DNA of 14,090 nucleotides, from contig CBFGZI010000100.1 of the NCBI GenBank assembly GCA_965653225.1, forward strand, positions 1-14,090. Reading direction: 5' to 3'. The notes under the pieces are model-generated. The model searched no databases, had not been told where the DNA came from, and worked only from the letters and a program-made list of their open reading frames with translations. Position 1 is the first letter of the stretch. The number at the start of each line of letters is the position of its first letter. Below, in pieces: positions 1 through 6,494 of the stretch. The stretch is from JALZDI01 sp965653225. Lineage in GTDB: Bacteria; Actinomycetota; Actinomycetes; Propionibacteriales; Nocardioidaceae. Position numbers and translations under genes: made by a program.

Positions 1-657
1 ATGGCCGGAATGGCCGTGGTGGCCGTGGTGGCCGTGGTGACCGCCCCCGCCGCGGTGGCCGTGGCCGTGATGGCCGTGATGGCCGGCCGCGCCGCCGTTG
101 TTGACGAGCGCGGAGCTGTTGCCGCTGGGGATGCTCCGGCCCACGTTCACGCCACCGGTGCCGGTGTTGGTGCCGCCAGCCGTGTTCGTGCTGGTGGCGC
201 CAGCCGTGGTCGTGCTGGTGGCGCCACCCGTGTTCGTGCTGGTGCCGCCACCCGTGTTCGAGTTGATGACGCTGGTCGCCACGACGATGTTGTTTGCGCC
301 GTCGCTCTGGCCGGCGGCCCGCAGACCGCTGTGGCCGTTGGCGGCCTCGGCGCGCGCCTGGCCGCCAGACCCGGGCCGGTTGCGGTTGCGGTTGCTCGTC
401 CGCGCATCTAGTCCGTTGCCATCGGGACTGTTGTCGCCGATCACTGCCGCGACGGGAGGCGAGCCGTCGTCAGGCTTGACGACGACCTTGTCGCGCTTGA
501 CCGAGCTGGTGTCGGCCGACGGCGCGTCGGCCGAGTGCGTGTCGGTCGACTGCGTGTCGGTCGACTGCGCGAGCCGCACGCTCACGCCCGCCGCGATCAG
601 GGCGAATCCGAAGATTGTCGCAAAGGTCGCGATGAGCCCCTTGACGAGTGGGTTCAT
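1..657 (-). CDS. Membrane-anchored Gly/Ser/Thr-rich protein with His-rich C-terminal region (partial, unknown function)
   Basis: The frame stays open from an ATG at 657-655 to the window edge (219 codons seen, no stop), so the C-terminus is missing. GGAG lies six bases before the ATG. Residues 1-6 hold one Lys; residues 7-30 form one hydrophobic helix, a signal anchor or uncleaved signal peptide, so the rest is predicted outside the membrane. Next come a STDTQ/SADA-type repeat (about 32-51), a basic Asn/Arg stretch (86-104), Ser/Thr/Asn/Gly octapeptide repeats (about 133-169) and, from 193, HHG-type repeats with 14 His in 27 residues. There are no Cys residues. I do not recognise a family. 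His-rich Gly tails often bind Ni, Zn, Cu or Co; that role is inference. ORFs on the opposite strand here are low-complexity mirrors with no ribosome site. The coherent N-terminal membrane helix and start signal favour the minus strand. Confidence 0.72.
   Translation of the reverse strand, partial: MNPLVKGLIATFATIFGFALIAAGVSVRLAQSTDTQSTDTHSADAPSADTSSVKRDKVVVKPDDGSPPVAAVIGDNSPDGNGLDARTSNRNRNRPGSGGQARAEAANGHSGLRAAGQSDGANNIVVATSVINSNTGGGTSTNTGGATSTTTAGATSTNTAGGTNTGTGGVNVGRSIPSGNSSALVNNGGAAGHHGHHGHGHRGGGGHHGHHGHHGHSGH
157..261 (-). repeat. 24-bp tandem repeat, about four copies, coding for octapeptides
   Basis: The plus-strand units begin near 157, 181, 205 and 229, with a partial unit at 253-261; each is 24 bp. 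The three from 181 to 252 are nearly identical and the one at 157 has diverged. On the minus strand they encode variants of TNTGGATS in the extracellular part of the His-rich protein. The period is a multiple of three, so copy-number change would keep the frame. Confidence 0.75.
509..568 (-). repeat. 15-bp tandem repeat, four copies, coding for pentapeptides
   Basis: Four 15-bp units lie at 509-523, 524-538, 539-553 and 554-568. The last two are identical (GTGTCGGTCGACTGC on the plus strand) and the first two have diverged. They encode STDTQ, STDTH, SADAP and SADTS just after the membrane helix of the His-rich protein, like a flexible acidic spacer. Confidence 0.7.
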
Positions 658-827
658 TGGTGTCTCCGGTGAGTTGGGCCCGCCCCCAGTCCGCGGGTGC
701 TGTTGCGTACATCCAGAACGGTGACGGATGACCCTGAAACTTCCATCAACACACCTGGGACGGTTCTCTCGTGGATTTGGGTGTTCTCGGGTGATCTGCG
801 CTGAGTTGCGCCCACGGAGGGAGGCAG

Positions 828-905
828 ATGCCCGGGTTTGACGACGGCGACGCCGACCTGGTCGGCCAGTCCGCCATGCCGAAGATGAGTCGGACCGGGG
901 ACTAG
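828..905 (+). CDS. Possible 25-residue small ORF
   Basis: An ATG at 828 opens a 25-codon ORF ending in TAG at 903-905, with a strong purine-rich ribosome site (GGAGGGAGG, 817-825) just upstream. The peptide is acidic at the start (FDDGDAD) and contains three Met. It resembles nothing I know. It lies in the roughly 310-base stretch between the His-rich gene and the small membrane gene, where I see no other gene. It could be a real small protein, the eroded start of a lost gene, or chance. The ribosome site is the only positive evidence. Confidence 0.22.
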   Translation: MPGFDDGDADLVGQSAMPKMSRTGD

Positions 906-968
906 GAAGCTGGGGTGCCGGTCCATGGCGCCCCGCACGACCACCGCGCCGCCAAGCGCGCCATCACG

Positions 969-1217
969 TCACCTGTCGCGCTCGCTCTTGTCCTTGCACC
1001 GCTCTCGCCAGGCCCACATCGTCAGCGGCACCGCGAGGCCTGCCCACCTGATCCACTCCGGCGGCGGCCCGACCTGCCAACCGACCCATAGGACGGCGGC
1101 CACCAGCGCCAGGCCGAATGCAATGCGCACGGCCGAGCGCACCCGGGTCGCCGTCGAGCTCCGAAGGGACTCCGGGGGCATGAAGGGCAGGTACTGCTCC
1201 TGATCCGGGTACTTCAC
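969..1217 (-). CDS. Small two-helix membrane protein, unknown function
   Basis: This 82-residue protein starts at GTG (1217-1215), with a GGGGTG ribosome-like site about six bases upstream. Reading further upstream gives only Arg/Pro/Gly-rich sequence, so I prefer this start; an internal ATG at residue 13 is possible. Residues 1-30 are a polar, slightly basic N-terminus (YPDQEQYLPFMPPE). Residues about 32-50 and 57-71 are hydrophobic, with several Trp (LWVGWQVG, EWIRWAG), joined by a PPPEW turn. The tail is strongly charged (RERCKDKSERDR), consistent with both ends in the cytoplasm. No enzymatic motif is visible. The next gene on the right is divergent; I see no operon partner. Confidence 0.6.
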   Translation of the reverse strand: MKYPDQEQYLPFMPPESLRSSTATRVRSAVRIAFGLALVAAVLWVGWQVGPPPEWIRWAGLAVPLTMWAWRERCKDKSERDR

Positions 1218-1465
1218 GCGATCACCCCAGGTGCCGGCTCTGCGCACGTGCCCGGGTCCAGGGTCCCTCGCGCGTGCGGGTGGCCCCCTTCGGATCACGC
1301 CTCGAGGCCTCGCGGCTTCGGCCTGTGGCCGTCGCCAAGCACCTGCGCCCCGGCTCCATATCAACGTTCATAACCAGCTCGGCGCGCATGCCCGCGTGGG
1401 ACCTTCGACGGCTCTACTCTTGCGCCAGCCGCGCACGTCGTGCGCCTTCTCGGGGGAGGACTCCC

Positions 1466-2035
1466 ATGTTCGCCAGACTCGCCGGCGTGGCCGCCTGCGC
1501 TCTCGCACTCACCGTTGTCGGCGCCACGAGCGCCCAGGCCGCATCGCGGACCTTCGCCGACGGACCCGGCGACGTCTGGGCCGGCAACACGCAGGTCCCC
1601 GACCGCACCCAGGGCGACATCCTCCGCACGACCTTCACGCACGGACAGCACCAGGTAGTCGTGCGCACCGCCTTCGCCGACCTGAAGCGGGAGGGCCGGA
1701 TCCTGATCTTCACCCGCCTGCGCACCAACACCGGCGCAGTCCGCGAGCTCTCCCTGACCGCCTCACGGAACCACTGGCGCGGCCAGGCAAGCCTCAGCAC
1801 GCGCCGTGGCGCGCCCGTCGAGTGCACAGCAAAGATCAGCCACTCGTTCGACTACGACACCGACGTCGCGGTCGTCCGCGTCCCTCGGATCTGCCTCGAC
1901 AACCCGCGCACGGTGCAGGCCAGGTTCGGCGTCGCCACCTGGGACGCCGCGCAGCGCGTCTTCACTGACAACCCGATCAACCACGGCGCCACGCGGAACC
2001 TGCCTCCCTACACCGCCCCGGTGCGGGTCGGCTGA
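1466..2035 (+). CDS. Secreted protein of unknown function with Sec signal peptide
   Basis: The chosen start is ATG 1466, five bases after a GGGGGAGGA ribosome site. The same frame is open upstream to 1274, but that part is Arg/Pro-rich and would bury the signal peptide. The 189-residue product begins with a classic signal: an Arg at residue 4, a hydrophobic core (6-21) and a cleavage site near TSAQAA (25-27). The mature part of about 163 residues alternates hydrophobic and polar residues in a beta-rich pattern. Its only two Cys (120 and 143) may form a disulfide. It starts with FADGPGDVWAG and ends with a Pro-rich tail. I know no named family; proteins of this size and shape are common among exported actinobacterial hypotheticals. 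It converges on the permease gene with only 18 bases between, and I see no hairpin there. Confidence 0.75.
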   Translation: MFARLAGVAACALALTVVGATSAQAASRTFADGPGDVWAGNTQVPDRTQGDILRTTFTHGQHQVVVRTAFADLKREGRILIFTRLRTNTGAVRELSLTASRNHWRGQASLSTRRGAPVECTAKISHSFDYDTDVAVVRVPRICLDNPRTVQARFGVATWDAAQRVFTDNPINHGATRNLPPYTAPVRVG

Positions 2036-2053
2036 CACGGTCCCCGTCGCGCC

Positions 2054-3637
2054 TCAGTCCCGCAGCTCCTCCGGCACGACGTACTCGGCCATCTGCTCGG
2101 CGGTGCGTTTCGGCAGTGTCTCGCCCCGGAAGTACGGGGGCATCACGAGCCAGGTGACGAACATCAGCACCGCCCCCAGCAGGAGCGAGCCGATGCCGGT
2201 GAGGAAGATGCCTCCGATCGCCCAGTGCGGCGAGAAGGGCATCGTCCAGGACGTGATGGAGTCGGCGTTCGGGCCCACCAGCCAGTAGTCGTGTGCGGCC
2301 TGCAGGAACGCGCCGAGCAGGATGAAGCCTCCCAGGAACGGGATGACACCGCGCTGGACGAAGTTGCGGAACGACTTGGTCAGGGTGTGCCGGTAGAAGA
2401 CCGGCGCGGTGAACCCGGTCATGCCGTAGTAGAAGGCGATCAGCAGCCCGATCGAGGCGATCGTGTCGCCCAGCACATCGCTGCTCAGCACGGTCAGACC
2501 CACGTAGAACACGATCGAGGCCAGGCCCATCCCGAACGTGGACCAGGTGGGTGTCATGAACCGCTCGCTCATCCTCGCGAACTGCGTCGGGATCGCCTTG
2601 TGGGCGGCCATCGACAGGGTGGTGCGCGCTGTCGGCAGGATGGTCGTCAACGTGGAGGCCGCCGCCGAGCTGAGCACCATCAGCACCAGCAGGTGCACGG
2701 CGAACTGGCCGAAGGCGCTGGCACCGAACACCGCCTCTCCGAGGACCGAGAACACGTCCGCGGCGTTGTCCGGGTTCCCTAGCCCGATGCCGCTGGTGCC
2801 GATGCCGGCGAACGCCTGGGTCGCGGTCGTCACGAGGACGTATGTCGCCAGCAGCACCACCGTGGCGATGACGGCGGCCCGGCCCGGCGTCTTCCGCGCG
2901 TCCTTCGTCTCCTCGTTGACGGCCACCGCGGTGTCGAAGCCCCAGTAGATGAAGACCGCCAGCAGCAGCCCGGTCGCGAGCGGGCCCAAGCCGTCGATCT
3001 CGAACGGGTTGAACCACGACCACGACGGGTCCAAGGAGACACCGTCGACGGCGTTACCGGTGTACACCTTCACCAGCGCGACCACGGAGAACAGGCCGAG
3101 CACCGCGAGCTCGATCCCGAGCAGTGCGTACTGCACCCGAGCCGAGATCTCGATGCCCCGGTAGCTGATGTAGGTCATCAGGATGATCCACCCGACGCCG
3201 ACGACCGTGGGCCAGAACAGCTGCGACGCCACCCCGTCGGCGTTGAACAGCAGGAAGAAGTACGAGCCCGCGATCGCGGCCAGGTTGGCCATCACGATCA
3301 CGTCGGCGGCCACGATCCCCCAACCGCCCATCCATCCCGTCTTGGGCCCGAAGGTGCGCGCGGCCCAGGTGAAGGTGGTGCCGGCGTCGGGCTCGGTCGC
3401 GTTGAGCTCCTTGTAGCCGATCGCCACGCAGTACATCGGGATGAAGGCCAGGATCATGATCACCGGCGCCTGAAGCCCGACAGTGATCACGATGAACCCG
3501 ATCGTGGCGGCCAGGCTGTACGCCGGAGCAACCGACGCGAGGGCGATCACGGTGCTCGACAGCAGTCCGAGCGCACCGGGCTTGAGCCCCTTCTCGAGAA
3601 TGTCGTAACCGGCTCCCGCCTGGTCAAGCTGGGCCAT
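2054..3637 (-). CDS. APC-superfamily amino acid/polyamine permease (first of two)
   Basis: A 527-residue integral membrane transporter, the usual length for APC secondary carriers, with about twelve or more hydrophobic segments. TM1 (about 24-46) carries the helix-breaking LASVAPAYS stretch where APC proteins bind the substrate amino group and carboxylate. After TM2 comes ELNATEPDAGTTFTWA (77-92), the family's conserved loop. Around TM6 and the following loop, WGFDTAVAVNEE (232-243) then KDARKTP matches the conserved APC motif ending in a conserved Pro. The C-terminus is hydrophilic and cytoplasmic (PKRTAEQMAEYVVPEELRD). The start has a GGAGGGGAG ribosome site upstream. The substrate cannot be read from the sequence; an amino acid or amine taken up with protons is the family expectation. 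It differs clearly from the neighbouring permease at 4056-5711, so this is not a recent duplication. Confidence 0.9.
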   Translation of the reverse strand: MAQLDQAGAGYDILEKGLKPGALGLLSSTVIALASVAPAYSLAATIGFIVITVGLQAPVIMILAFIPMYCVAIGYKELNATEPDAGTTFTWAARTFGPKTGWMGGWGIVAADVIVMANLAAIAGSYFFLLFNADGVASQLFWPTVVGVGWIILMTYISYRGIEISARVQYALLGIELAVLGLFSVVALVKVYTGNAVDGVSLDPSWSWFNPFEIDGLGPLATGLLLAVFIYWGFDTAVAVNEETKDARKTPGRAAVIATVVLLATYVLVTTATQAFAGIGTSGIGLGNPDNAADVFSVLGEAVFGASAFGQFAVHLLVLMVLSSAAASTLTTILPTARTTLSMAAHKAIPTQFARMSERFMTPTWSTFGMGLASIVFYVGLTVLSSDVLGDTIASIGLLIAFYYGMTGFTAPVFYRHTLTKSFRNFVQRGVIPFLGGFILLGAFLQAAHDYWLVGPNADSITSWTMPFSPHWAIGGIFLTGIGSLLLGAVLMFVTWLVMPPYFRGETLPKRTAEQMAEYVVPEELRD

Positions 3638-3673
3638 GGCCCTGACTCCCCTCCACCGGGTGTCAAGGTCAGG

Positions 3674-3693
3674 GGTCCCGGCCCCCAGGGACC
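3674..3693 (-). promoter_or_regulatory. Leader hairpin upstream of the first permease
   Basis: GGTCCC (3674-3679) and GGGACC (3688-3693) form a 6-bp GC-rich stem with an 8-base loop, 36 bases upstream of the permease start. It would lie in the 5' leader if transcription begins near the palindrome at 3711. It may affect transcript stability or expression; it is short enough to be chance in GC-rich DNA. Confidence 0.35.
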
Positions 3694-3710
3694 TGCCCGC
3701 ACCCGATACT

Positions 3711-3721
3711 TGAATTATTCA
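3711..3721. promoter_or_regulatory. 11-bp AT-rich palindrome upstream of the first permease (candidate operator)
   Basis: TGAATTATTCA is a perfect inverted repeat (TGAAT-T-ATTCA) starting 74 bases upstream of the permease start codon. It is strikingly AT-rich in surroundings of about 70% GC, which suits a promoter with an operator for a dimeric regulator. The regulator is not in the window. I see no convincing -35/-10 pair. Confidence 0.4.
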
Positions 3722-3790
3722 CCGGCCCGCCACCCTCCACGACTCCCCCGGACACACGCAAGCCCGGTTTGACCGGACTTGGGATGTTCC

Positions 3791-4041
3791 CGCCACACGT
3801 TCCACCACCTCGGCTACGTGCTCGCGGATGCCGACGGCAGCCGGAGGCGCTGTTCACCGTCGGGGCGACGCTGTTCGGCACCAGCGGTCGCACCGACCTG
3901 CTCAACCACGAGCACGCCGACGTCCTGCCGCACAGGCAGTTCTCGTCGCTGCGACGACCCGAAGCTAGACCGGCCCGCCGGGCGGTCGTACTCGTCAACG
4001 ACGAGTACGACTCCACCCGGCGGGCCGGCCTGGAGAGCTGA
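3791..4041 (+). pseudogene. Decayed fragment of an MBL-fold hydrolase (MBL/rhodanese type), frameshifted
   Basis: From 3791 one frame reads RHTFHHLGYVLADADGS, matching the G-H-T-P-H-H-x-S-Y-V core that carries metal ligands in MBL-fold hydrolases of the ETHE1/MBL-rhodanese group. Near 3841 the homology moves one frame back and continues as PEALFTVGATLFGTSGRTDL, then roughly LLNHEHADVL and QFSSLRR, which is the next conserved block of that family, including the GRTDL aspartate. Restoring a single C at about 3841 joins both pieces, so this is a one-base deletion. The family is normally a few hundred residues; only about 60 codons are recognisable here, with no N-terminal HxHxDH site. After SLRR the family sequence is replaced by a long inverted repeat. 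The G-H-T-P motif is already altered to R-H-T-F. I am confident of a remnant and less sure of the exact subfamily. Confidence 0.65.
3970..4028. repeat. Long interrupted inverted repeat (24 bp paired)
   Basis: The outer arms are 13 bp and perfect (3970-3982 with 4016-4028, CGGCCCGCCGGG-type). The inner arms are 11 bp and perfect (GTCGTACTCGT 3985-3995 with ACGAGTACGAC 4001-4011) around a CAACG loop; a 2-versus-4-base bulge separates them. It lies 28 bases beyond the stop codon of the second permease, so it could terminate that transcript. It has no T-run on either side and is longer than the other terminators here. It overlaps the end of the MBL remnant. A terminator, an element end or a repetitive palindrome are all possible. 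Confidence 0.7.
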
Positions 4042-4055
4042 GTCTCCTCGATCCC

Positions 4056-5711
4056 TCAGTGCGCCGGGGCGGTGAGGCCCTCCTCCTCCGGCAGCACGAC
4101 CTCGTTGATCATGCTCTCGATCTGCTCACGCGACAGCGCCACCTTGACCGCCCAGACGTAGATGGCCACGCTGAACGCCGCGACGACGAGCATGTCCCAC
4201 CACAGCGGGATGACGCCCGCGGGACCGAACGTGCTCAGGTAGACGATCACGCCCATCCCGACCAGGTACACGGGCAGCCACTGCGCCGCCTTCCAGTCCA
4301 GGACCGGGGCCTTGTCGTTGAGGTGGAAGATCCGGTTGGCAGCGAGGATCACGTAGCCGATGAGGATCGCGATGCCGAGCTTGAAGTCGGTGTCCCAGCC
4401 CGACCAGAGGATGATCAGCCCCGCGACGATGAACGCCAGCGGAGACAGGATGTTCGCCGCGGGCAGCCGGTACGGCCGGTCCGCGTCGGGCAGCCGGTTG
4501 CGGAACACGCCGAGCGACAGGGGCGCCCCGGCGTACATCAGCACGCTCGCGCTGGTGATCAGCCCGACCAGCGACTGCCAGCTCGGGAACGGCAGGAAGC
4601 AGATGCATCCGGCGATGAAGGCCGTGATCAGCCCGACCCACGGCACCTGCTGCTTGTTGGTCCACTCGAACGCCGTCGGGACGTAGCCGTTGCGGCTCAG
4701 GCCGTACGACACCCGTGAGCTGCCGGTGGTGTAGATCAGGCCGGTGCCACCGGGCGAGATGATCGCGTCGGCGTACAGGACCGCGGCCAGCCACCCGATG
4801 CCCACCAGCGTCGCGATCTCGGCGAACGGGCCGGTGAAGTTGGTGTAGAAGCCGGCGCCGGAGGAGTCCGCCCACGTCTTGCCGATCGCGCTGTCGGGCA
4901 GGGCGCCGAGGAAGGCCACCTGCAGGGCGATGTAGACGACGGTGCCGATGGCGATCGACCCGATGATCGCGATCGGGATGTCGCGGCGGGGGTTCTTGCT
5001 CTCCCCGGCGAGCTGGTCTGCCTGCTCGAAACCGAGGTAGGAGAAGATGACGCCGCTGGTGGCGACGGCGGCGAGGATTCCGTGCGCGCCGTGGGGGTTG
5101 AAGCCGTCGGCCGCGGTGAAGTTCGACGCGTGGAAGTTGGCCGCGGACAGCACGAAGATCGTCACCAGCGGAACCGCGAGCTTCCACCAGGTCGCCGCGC
5201 TGTTGGTCGTCGCAAGCCTCCTGATGCCCAGGAAGTTGATCGCTGTCATGATGCCCATCAGGATCACCGCGACGATGAGGCCGCTGGTGCTGAGGACTGC
5301 GGTGTCGGGGTTCACCAGCCACCCGTGCGCGAACGGATAGTGCTGGGCGTAGGTGATCATCGCCAGCACCTCGATCGGCGCCACTGTGGCCGCCTGCAGC
5401 CAGGAGAACCAGCCGAACGACGCTCCGGCGGCACCGCCGAACGCGTAGTGCGGGAACCGCGCGGTGCCGCCCGACACCGGGTACATGCCGCCGAGCTCGG
5501 CGTGCACCAGGGCGAGCACCAGGATCGCCAGGGCACCGATCACCCAGGAGATGATCGCGGCGGGGCCGGCGACCTCGAGGGCCTCCTGGGCTCCGAAAAG
5601 CCAGCCCGAGCCGATGATCGACCCCATGGATGCCCACATGAGGCCGATGAGACCGACCTCGCGTACCAGGGACGTTCGATGCCCTGGTCTGGGCGTGGTT
5701 GTGGTGGACAT
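4056..5711 (-). CDS. APC-superfamily amino acid permease (second; aspartate/glutamate-permease-like)
   Basis: A 551-residue integral membrane carrier. TM1 contains GSIIGSGWLFG (30-40), the Gly-rich unwound helix that binds substrate in APC transporters. HAELGGMYPVSGGTARFPHY (70-89) is the conserved TM2/TM3 segment, and GFEQADQLAGESKNPRRDIP (227-246) is the TM6/loop signature. These motifs remind me of AspP/YveA-type acidic amino acid:proton symporters in Firmicutes, but the substrate is unproven. The N-terminus is a Thr/Pro-rich cytosolic tail and the C-terminus is acidic (EQIESMINEVVLPEEEG). A GAGGAGG ribosome site lies eight bases before the ATG. The gene follows the DsbA-like gene by 73 bases on the same strand, so co-transcription is possible, although the gap holds its own inverted repeat and -10-like element. 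Confidence 0.9.
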   Translation of the reverse strand: MSTTTTPRPGHRTSLVREVGLIGLMWASMGSIIGSGWLFGAQEALEVAGPAAIISWVIGALAILVLALVHAELGGMYPVSGGTARFPHYAFGGAAGASFGWFSWLQAATVAPIEVLAMITYAQHYPFAHGWLVNPDTAVLSTSGLIVAVILMGIMTAINFLGIRRLATTNSAATWWKLAVPLVTIFVLSAANFHASNFTAADGFNPHGAHGILAAVATSGVIFSYLGFEQADQLAGESKNPRRDIPIAIIGSIAIGTVVYIALQVAFLGALPDSAIGKTWADSSGAGFYTNFTGPFAEIATLVGIGWLAAVLYADAIISPGGTGLIYTTGSSRVSYGLSRNGYVPTAFEWTNKQQVPWVGLITAFIAGCICFLPFPSWQSLVGLITSASVLMYAGAPLSLGVFRNRLPDADRPYRLPAANILSPLAFIVAGLIILWSGWDTDFKLGIAILIGYVILAANRIFHLNDKAPVLDWKAAQWLPVYLVGMGVIVYLSTFGPAGVIPLWWDMLVVAAFSVAIYVWAVKVALSREQIESMINEVVLPEEEGLTAPAH

Positions 5712-5725
5712 GAGGGGAACCTCCT

Positions 5726-5770
5726 CGATCAGGGGCGCCGAGGCTCGGCACTACTACGGGCCTGATCGTA
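5726..5770 (-). promoter_or_regulatory. Inverted repeat and possible -10 upstream of the second permease
   Basis: CGATCAGG (5726-5733) and CCTGATCG (5761-5768) form an 8-bp inverted repeat enclosing a second small one (GCCGA/TCGGC). On the minus strand TACGAT (5770-5765) fits the actinobacterial TANNNT -10 pattern and overlaps the outer arm. No good -35 is visible. It could be an operator or a folded mRNA leader for the permease. Confidence 0.35.
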
Positions 5771-5784
5771 GCGTGAAATTCGCG

Positions 5785-6492
5785 TCAGGAGGCCGCCTGA
5801 ACCGCCCGCTCTAAGGTGACCCGCGGGTCCTCGTTCTGGGTGAACTCCAGATGGGTGCCGTTCACCAGGATCGTGGGGGTCGCGTTGACGCCGTCCTTGG
5901 ATGCCTGCTCGGTGGCGGCCGCGACCCAGCCGGCGAACGTCCCCTTCGCCATGCAGTCGGCGACCTTGGCGCGGTCGGCGCCGGCGTGCTGGGCGAGGTC
6001 GGCCAGCTGGGCGTCGGTGAGACCGGCGCTGCCCTCAGGCGGCTGGTTCAGGTACAGCAGGTCGTGCATCCGGAAGTAGGCCTGGTCGCCGGCCTGGTCG
6101 AGAACGCAGGCGGCCGCACCGAGCGAGCGCGAGGAGTAGTTCGTCGTCGACGCGGAGTCGAGGAACGCGATCGGGTGGTACTCGATGCGCACCTGGCTGT
6201 TCTCGACGAGACGGTCGAGGGTCGGCCGCAGGTACGCCTCGGTGGCCCGGCAGGCCGGGCACTGGAAGTCCTCGTAGATGGTCAGGGTCGCCGGCGCGGA
6301 CCCCGCACCCCGAGAGACGGCGAACCGGGGGGTTCCCAGCGGGGCGCTCTCGGCGCGCACCGCACCCTGCGGCGCGACCACCTTCTGGTTGCCGCCGGCC
6401 ACGAGCTGTACCGCCACCACGCCGACCACGACCACGAGGAGGACGCCGAGCACGGTCATCGAGAGCAGCAGGTTGCGTGACCGCTTCGCCAT
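5785..6492 (-). CDS. DsbA-family thiol-disulfide oxidoreductase, membrane-anchored
   Basis: I start at ATG 6492-6490, behind a GGAGGAGGGG ribosome site; an earlier in-frame start at 6534 would overlap the upstream gene and lacks that spacing. The 235-residue protein has a basic start (AKRSRN), one membrane helix (8-31), a linker, and a DsbA-like thioredoxin domain from about 66. EDFQCPAC (74-81) provides the CPAC active site (Cys78, Cys81), and ATPT (204-207) carries the cis-proline. Two further Cys (129, 180) may form a structural disulfide. It should act outside the cytoplasmic membrane, making or rearranging disulfides in exported proteins. It is translationally coupled to the MauE-like gene, 2 bases upstream, which suggests the latter is its redox partner. 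CPAC by itself does not show whether it oxidises or reduces. Confidence 0.88.
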   Translation of the reverse strand: MAKRSRNLLLSMTVLGVLLVVVVGVVAVQLVAGGNQKVVAPQGAVRAESAPLGTPRFAVSRGAGSAPATLTIYEDFQCPACRATEAYLRPTLDRLVENSQVRIEYHPIAFLDSASTTNYSSRSLGAAACVLDQAGDQAYFRMHDLLYLNQPPEGSAGLTDAQLADLAQHAGADRAKVADCMAKGTFAGWVAAATEQASKDGVNATPTILVNGTHLEFTQNEDPRVTLERAVQAAS

Positions 6493-6494
6493 GA

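Noticed and set aside
157..261. Tandem repeats as a CRISPR array
   Set aside because: The units are contiguous without unique spacers and lie in frame within a coding sequence.
98..724. Plus-strand hydrophobic open frame opposite the His-rich gene
   Set aside because: Its Val/Pro-rich repeats are the complement of the Thr/Asn/Gly repeats. The minus frame has a start with a ribosome site and a sensible membrane helix.
654..944. 96-residue minus-strand open frame upstream of the His-rich gene
   Set aside because: No ribosome site, no domain, and composition like noncoding DNA; it overlaps the His-rich start.
3669..4016. 115-residue minus-strand open frame in the permease gap
   Set aside because: It is antisense to the MBL remnant and has no recognisable motif or ribosome site.
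4126..5751. 541-residue minus-strand open frame in the second permease
   Set aside because: It is the other frame of the permease, with Arg/His/Pro-rich content and no membrane helices.
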